Virus record (IMG/VR): IMGVR_UViG_3300032265_002598 | Location: 124,001 to 188,000 of that record | Source of the DNA: a virus | Reading direction: 5' to 3' (one strand) | Length of the DNA: 64,000 nt | Part shown: positions 59,702 to 64,000 of the stretch, in pieces | Position numbering within the stretch: the stretch's first letter is position 1 | Layout: the number at the start of each line of letters is the position of its first letter | The notes under the pieces: model-generated | Database searches by the model: none | What the model saw: the letters and a program-made list of their open reading frames with translations, nothing else | What the model was told of the DNA's origin: nothing | Made by a program: the position numbers and the translations under genes

Positions 59702-60586
59702 CTAGTTATAAAAACCTTCTTCGTCCAACTCATCTTCATCGTCACTATCAAGATCGTCCTCATCCTCGTCCTCGTTATCAAACTGATCCCAATAACTCTC
59801 GTCATAATCATTCAGATAATCATCCTCATCATCTTCGTAATCATCTTCACTGAAATTGGCCTTGTAAAGAGGCTTGAGCAATTCGCCCTCATACTGTCCA
59901 ACCACTTCGTAGCGACAAGTACGAAGCTTTTCACAATTAGAATCGCTTGGAACACTGACTACATCCTTGGGATTGATCTTAACGATCACAATACGATCTC
60001 CAGCTTCCAGACTACCATAATTAGCAACATAATTTAATGCTCCAGCATGAAGTCCATTAGAACAACCACGACCACGATCATCGTCAACTTTTGCTCTTTG
60101 CATTTCGCAGACTTGACCAACACGGTTGTCAAAAACTCCTCTATACTTATCCTTAAAATCTGAACGAACAGCCTTATAAGCGAGAAAGAAACCATCCTCA
60201 GTAATGGGAAGATGCTCATGCTCCAAGAAATCATACAGTTCTTTTTGACTCTGCATACTTGGATTTTCCATGATATTATTCAAGAAATTAACAAGGGGCT
60301 GAAAAGGTAATCCCTTGCTCATAAACTCCAAAATACGCTTACTAATACTACCATGAACTTCCTCGCCCTCATAAAGAACCTGTCCATTCTTGATCTCCAC
60401 AAGACCATCGCTAAAAGCAGCAACAGCTTTCTGAACATCAACAACTTCCAGTAGTTCATCTGCCGTAGCAGTAGGAAGTCTTTCCAGAATCAACTTATAG
60501 TTGATATGATCTGGCAACACCTGATAACTCTGATTATTAAGAACCAGCGTCAAATTACCATCCACAAACATAAACGGAACAGCCAT
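59702..60586 (-). CDS. rIIB: RIIB-like protein
   Basis: A 294-residue homolog of T4 rIIB. HGSISKRILEFMSKGLPFQP then LVNFLNNIMENPSMQSQKEL, LPITEDGFFLAYKAVRSDFK, GRGCSNGLHAGALNYV and DRIVIVKINPKDVVSVPSDS are the recurrent blocks of the phage rIIB family, ending CEKLRTCRYEVVGQY. T4 rII proteins protect against RexAB-type exclusion and affect lysis timing; the molecular activity is unknown. The C-terminal 50 residues are strongly acidic (DEDEDDLDSDDEDELDEE). AGGAG is eight bases before the ATG. Confidence 0.9.
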   Translation of the reverse strand: MAVPFMFVDGNLTLVLNNQSYQVLPDHINYKLILERLPTATADELLEVVDVQKAVAAFSDGLVEIKNGQVLYEGEEVHGSISKRILEFMSKGLPFQPLVNFLNNIMENPSMQSQKELYDFLEHEHLPITEDGFFLAYKAVRSDFKDKYRGVFDNRVGQVCEMQRAKVDDDRGRGCSNGLHAGALNYVANYGSLEAGDRIVIVKINPKDVVSVPSDSNCEKLRTCRYEVVGQYEGELLKPLYKANFSEDDYEDDEDDYLNDYDESYWDQFDNEDEDEDDLDSDDEDELDEEGFYN

Positions 60587-60607
60587 AATCCAAACTCCTA
60601 GTTTCTA

Positions 60608-60658
60608 GTTACGATACCTGTGATACTCTCATTTTACACTAATCGGCAAGCTTGTCAA
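60608..60658 (-). promoter_or_regulatory. rIIB promoter with shared downstream element
   Basis: TTGACA (60653-60658), 16-base spacer, TAAAAT (60631-60636). Five bases after the -10 comes TATCACAGGTATCGTAAC (60608-60625), present at the same spacing in the rIIA promoter with 14 of 18 bases identical. It contains TCACA (TGTGA), a half-site-like core. Confidence 0.78.
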
Positions 60659-60679
60659 GGGGTCTTGAGAAATTTCTGA

Positions 60680-63370
60680 CTACTTGACTAAACTACTCAA
60701 CTGAATTCTAAATAGGTCAATATTCTCTTGGCTCATCTGCATGATCCAATCCTTACCATCATTATTATAATACGAGTGACGATCATCAAGCTGATTAATA
60801 GGATTCTTCTTAGCTCTTAGATCAGTAAGAGTTCCAGTAACTTGATGACTACCAAGAATATACTTTAGTATAGGATTCTTATCAAGTTCAGTTCTGACGC
60901 TCTCTCTAATCTTAGAGATTGCTGGAAGTTTAAAGTTTTCCTTAGACTCACCCTTAATAATCTTCAGATAAGTTTCGGCCTTATCAGAATTAGATCCAGT
61001 ATAAAGTGATCGACTAATCAAACTGGTCAAGACATTGTAGGCCAAACTAGCCTTACGAATATCCTTACTATCTACTGATCGGATATTGGCTTTGTCCATT
61101 AACTTTGAGATATGAGAGAAATAATCTGATTGAGAAAATCTTTCAATCCTAAAGTTACTGTCATGAACAGTATTAGCAAAGAATTCCATGAGCATAGTAG
61201 TGTCTATGCACTCAACTAGAGTCTTGCTACTAATAAACTTTTCATAATTCAACCCAAAAATATTCAGCATATGAAACATGAACTGCTTGTCCATAGTTCC
61301 GTGATTGTAATATCTATAATGGTTATTCTTATGTTCCTCACTTGCATATTCTTTCTTACAGAAGTCAACAAGATCATTGAAAGAAGCCAAACTTGAAAAA
61401 TGTTTCTGAGTAACAATCTTTAACTGACGCTTAAAGAACTCATTAAAACTGACAAGATTATACCCATCATTTTGAAGCTTTTTAACAAAAGCATTTTTGA
61501 TAGCATAAATCTTACTATCTCCCAGCAAATCCTTGACTATAAACTTCAAACTATCATCACCAAGAGTAGTGGTAATATCATTAATCTCAGGATGACCAGA
61601 TTCAGCCTCAGTCTTATATCGAAGCATAGGAACGTACACTATCTCGTCCTGCTCTAGAAAATCTTCCAGTTGTTCTTCTGAAAGAATTCTTAGACAAGTA
61701 GCATCATTATAAGGATTGGTAATCTGCTTACTATCTTTGTCATAACCATGAATAAAGAATACATCTTGATCGCTTACGCTACCATTAGAGTTTCTATTGT
61801 AAGACTTTCTTGGGCCAGAACTTTGAGTAAGATGTTTGTAGTCTGAAACCTTTAGCAGATTTTCAGCACCAACATCTTCAATCAGTTTATCAAAACCTTC
61901 TCCACTCTTGGTGTGGTCTTTAGTATCAAGCATCAAGTAGGCAAAACAATCATTACTATTGCAATACTTTGTGATGATCTTCTTGGCTGTTTCTTCTCCC
62001 TTAACGTCACAGATAAAGAAAGCCATCGTGCCTTTTTTCCTCTGGTTATTCCAATAATAGGAACCTTTACCAGTAAGAGTTTCATGATGAATCTTATCTG
62101 TCAGAGCAACTTGGCGACGAGAACGATAGCCAGCAGTCTTATAATTAAAAACGTACAGACTCTTGCCAGCCGGAATTTTATATTCCAAGTCATTTCCAGA
62201 ATTGATCGGATGATCTTTACCCTTGGGATCAGTCCAAGTGGCACCAACACCCCAGCCGCCAGCCAATTCATTCATAGTATAATATGAAGTAATTGCTTCT
62301 ACCTTGGTCTTGGATGCTTGAATTTTCTTGGAGAATTCTTCCTTCATCTCCATGTAAATTTCTTGGGTCTTTTTACGAAGAGCCTTAATTACATCCTTGG
62401 TATACTGCAAACCTTCGCGGCTAACGTCCATCTCAAGTTCACCGATACCAAAATCCAGTTCAAGATAAAGGCCAGAGTTAAGAATCTCTCCCACAAAACT
62501 CTTCCAAGAATCAATGTCTGCTTTCTGGAAAGCCCTATTCCACTTCTGAATATGGTCGGGCATTTCTTCCTTTTCTTGACCAACAATCTGTGCGGTTTGA
62601 ACAGGATACGCAATATTTCCCATGATAGCGATGATACCACTATCAATTCGATGATAATTGCTGGGAAAATAACTGTTATCATTATTGAGTCGGCAAACTC
62701 TCCAACCCTCACCACTAATAACGATATTGGTATTGCTATACTTATGATCCATAAGATTTCCACCAACACCACCCTCAATGATGGGTTTCATTCGGAAGTA
62801 GTGAAAAATTCTCTTAGCCTTATCGGTGAACTCTTGAAAGTCATGCTGCTTAACAGCAAAACTAATCTCAAGACCATTAGGCTCAGATGTTTCGGCAGTA
62901 TTAAAAAGATTCAGAGTAGGAACACCACTCTCATCAATTGCTGCAATATAGGTATATTTCTTACCATTGTAATATGATGCAGTGGTAAAGCTCTTGGTGT
63001 AGGCAAACGGACTCTTAGACCCTAGACCAAGACAACCAACAAAATCATTGCTATCGTTCTTATTGGAAGCACCATAAGTTGTATACAAGTCCTCCATATC
63101 GGCCTGACTAAGACCAGTACCATAATCTCTCACCATAAAGGTAGGATTAGCAGCGGTGGGCAGAGTAACCTTAAAGGGATTCTTATTACCGGCAGAGATA
63201 TGACTATCATAAGCATTAGTAGAAAGCTCACGAATTGCTGCCATTACCTTATCAGAATAAAGAGAGTCTGAAAGGATTTTAAACATCTTGCTAGTCTGAG
63301 CGATGTTAAACTGATTCCTGCTTGCAACACCAACGCTGTGAGTCTCAATCGTCCTATCTGCCAACTTCAT
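60680..63370 (-). CDS. rIIA: RIIA-like GHKL ATPase
   Basis: An 896-residue homolog of T4 rIIA. The N-terminal GHKL fold has the N-box AIRELSTNAYDSHI (45-58), G1 box VRDYGTGLS near 80, and G2 box GCLGLGSKSPFAYT near 111, which bind ATP. The following parts have conserved FYCDVKGEE-like and large C-terminal helical regions. It pairs with rIIB and likely acts against host exclusion systems; it is longer than T4 rIIA (725). GGAG lies seven bases upstream of the ATG. Confidence 0.92.
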   Translation of the reverse strand: MKLADRTIETHSVGVASRNQFNIAQTSKMFKILSDSLYSDKVMAAIRELSTNAYDSHISAGNKNPFKVTLPTAANPTFMVRDYGTGLSQADMEDLYTTYGASNKNDSNDFVGCLGLGSKSPFAYTKSFTTASYYNGKKYTYIAAIDESGVPTLNLFNTAETSEPNGLEISFAVKQHDFQEFTDKAKRIFHYFRMKPIIEGGVGGNLMDHKYSNTNIVISGEGWRVCRLNNDNSYFPSNYHRIDSGIIAIMGNIAYPVQTAQIVGQEKEEMPDHIQKWNRAFQKADIDSWKSFVGEILNSGLYLELDFGIGELEMDVSREGLQYTKDVIKALRKKTQEIYMEMKEEFSKKIQASKTKVEAITSYYTMNELAGGWGVGATWTDPKGKDHPINSGNDLEYKIPAGKSLYVFNYKTAGYRSRRQVALTDKIHHETLTGKGSYYWNNQRKKGTMAFFICDVKGEETAKKIITKYCNSNDCFAYLMLDTKDHTKSGEGFDKLIEDVGAENLLKVSDYKHLTQSSGPRKSYNRNSNGSVSDQDVFFIHGYDKDSKQITNPYNDATCLRILSEEQLEDFLEQDEIVYVPMLRYKTEAESGHPEINDITTTLGDDSLKFIVKDLLGDSKIYAIKNAFVKKLQNDGYNLVSFNEFFKRQLKIVTQKHFSSLASFNDLVDFCKKEYASEEHKNNHYRYYNHGTMDKQFMFHMLNIFGLNYEKFISSKTLVECIDTTMLMEFFANTVHDSNFRIERFSQSDYFSHISKLMDKANIRSVDSKDIRKASLAYNVLTSLISRSLYTGSNSDKAETYLKIIKGESKENFKLPAISKIRESVRTELDKNPILKYILGSHQVTGTLTDLRAKKNPINQLDDRHSYYNNDGKDWIMQMSQENIDLFRIQLSSLVK

Positions 63371-63387
63371 CTTTATTCTCCAAAAGT

Positions 63388-63439
63388 GTTATCGTTCCTG
63401 TGATAGCCCAAGTATACCATCGGCATACTGTCTTGTCAA
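63388..63439 (-). promoter_or_regulatory. rIIA promoter with shared downstream element
   Basis: TTGACA (63434-63439), 17-base spacer, TATACT (63411-63416): a near-consensus sigma70 promoter. Five bases downstream is TATCACAGGAACGATAAC (63388-63405), shared with rIIB. The -35 overlaps the stop codon of the upstream membrane gene, so rIIA starts a new transcript. Confidence 0.82.
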
Positions 63440-63687
63440 GCATCACTTTTCTTTTGTGTGCTATCCGATATGATCTTTAATCCTATTGCTATATCAATTA
63501 ATCCCAAAGCTCTTAAAAAGGGTATAGGTAAAAAACAAACCCACCCACCAACAAAAATACAAACTATTGCCATTATCCATTTGATCAAATTTGGCATCCA
63601 AGAGAATAATGATAGAAGATAACTAATTGGGCCTATTATTAGCACAGATAAAAAAATTATTGTTACTAGTAGAGCTAAACTAGCCAT
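63436..63687 (-). CDS. Small multi-TM membrane protein
   Basis: An 83-residue very hydrophobic protein with two or three membrane segments (LVTIIFLSVLIIGPISYLL, IKWIMAIVCIFVGGWVCFL, ALGLIDIAIGLKII). No family recognised. Starts by overlapping the stop of the coiled-coil gene (TAATG). Confidence 0.65.
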   Translation of the reverse strand: MASLALLVTIIFLSVLIIGPISYLLSLFSWMPNLIKWIMAIVCIFVGGWVCFLPIPFLRALGLIDIAIGLKIISDSTQKKSDA

Positions 63688-63941
63688 TAGTATTGATCTT
63701 CTTCATCATCATTCTCTTCTACCTGATAATCTTCTTGTTGATCATAAGGAGTCCAATCTTCATGATCCTCTTCCTCTTCTTCATCAATATCTAAATCGTC
63801 TTGTTCTGTGAGAAGCATGGTAAATGTATTCAAGAGATCTATAGTTTGATCAAGCTTATTCTCTATTGTCTTAATTTTATTCTCAATATTCTTGATGCCT
63901 TTTTTAAGTTCGCTAATGTCTTTAGAGATATGAGCATCCAT
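63687..63941 (-). CDS. Coiled-coil protein with acidic tail
   Basis: An 84-residue protein: residues 1-50 form a regular heptad coiled coil (IKNIENKIKTIENKLDQTID), the last 35 are Asp/Glu-rich (DIDEEEEEDHEDWTPYDQQE). Start at ATG 63941 chosen because AAGGAG is nine bases upstream; an upstream in-frame ATG has a poor site. No known family. The final ~30 bases of the window upstream may be the end of another gene. Confidence 0.6.
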   Translation of the reverse strand: MDAHISKDISELKKGIKNIENKIKTIENKLDQTIDLLNTFTMLLTEQDDLDIDEEEEEDHEDWTPYDQQEDYQVEENDDEEDQY

Positions 63942-64000
63942 ATTATGAATCTCCTTATTACTTTTCATTACCTCTTTGATAACATCATCAATATTTTTAG

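Noticed and set aside
1668-63000. Plus-strand open frames (for example 1668-2114, 5596-5997, 30660-30968, 59285-60037, 62318-62977)
   Set aside because: All lie opposite confidently identified minus-strand genes, lack ribosome sites and family similarity, and their composition mirrors the sense gene.

Overview
The window reads as an internal part of a large, AT-rich, lytic double-stranded DNA phage genome. Every credible gene (about 86) lies on the minus strand, so transcription runs from position 64000 towards 1. Genes are packed with ATGA or TAATG overlaps, no gap exceeds 300 bases, and both ends are cut (a partial gene runs off the left edge). I see no terminase, portal or major capsid gene, so the genome must extend beyond the window. 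The host is unknown. Several small Cys-rich proteins and papain-like proteins resemble ones I associate with Planctomycetota and their phages, but that is a weak inference.

In transcription order: 64-57 kb is an early region with T4-type rIIA and rIIB, each behind its own sigma70-like promoter with a shared 18-base element, a RepB-type (AEP) primase, a tRNA-like element and small unknown proteins. 57-52 kb holds a RuvB-like motor next to a Zn-ribbon/RuvA-domain-III-like protein, an actin-like ATPase, an HNH nuclease, an exported trypsin-like protease and an intracellular subtilisin. 52-46 kb holds a macro domain, a deoxyribosyltransferase-like protein, two tandem SET-domain proteins, a GMP reductase and a glycosyltransferase. 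46-40 kb has head-associated and morphogenesis candidates: a RHNCDNPGPK-type protein, a bacterioferritin-like protein that lost some ligands, a DUF6582-like protein, a sigma factor, a ClpP-like protease, a degenerate DeoC-like protein and a probable abundant structural protein. 40-28 kb has small membrane proteins, two papain-like paralogs (one with the catalytic Cys replaced) and very large repeat-rich fibre-like proteins. 28-22.6 kb is a sugar cluster (several glycosyltransferases and UDP-galactopyranose mutase) led by a dCMP deaminase. 22.5-5.5 kb is nucleotide metabolism and replication: class II ribonucleotide reductase, PhoH, RecA-like recombinase, DnaB helicase, DnaG-type primase, dNMP kinase, PD-(D/E)XK nuclease, a split bacterial-type DNA polymerase III alpha with a DnaQ-like exonuclease between its halves, and SSB. 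5.5-0 kb is a second glycosyltransferase cluster.

The phage thus appears to bring most of its own replisome (two primase types, helicase, PolIII alpha, proofreading exonuclease, SSB, recombinase, branch-migration motor), its own dNTP supply, and a large capacity to build or transfer sugars, probably onto the virion or host surface.

The most striking observation is at 10371-10380. The N-terminal half of DNA polymerase III alpha has its start, Shine-Dalgarno sequence and metal-binding LHVH motif in one frame, then a TAG and exactly 10 extra bases, after which the protein resumes in the next frame. This suggests programmed +1 frameshifting, ribosome bypassing like T4 gene 60, or a recent disrupting insertion.
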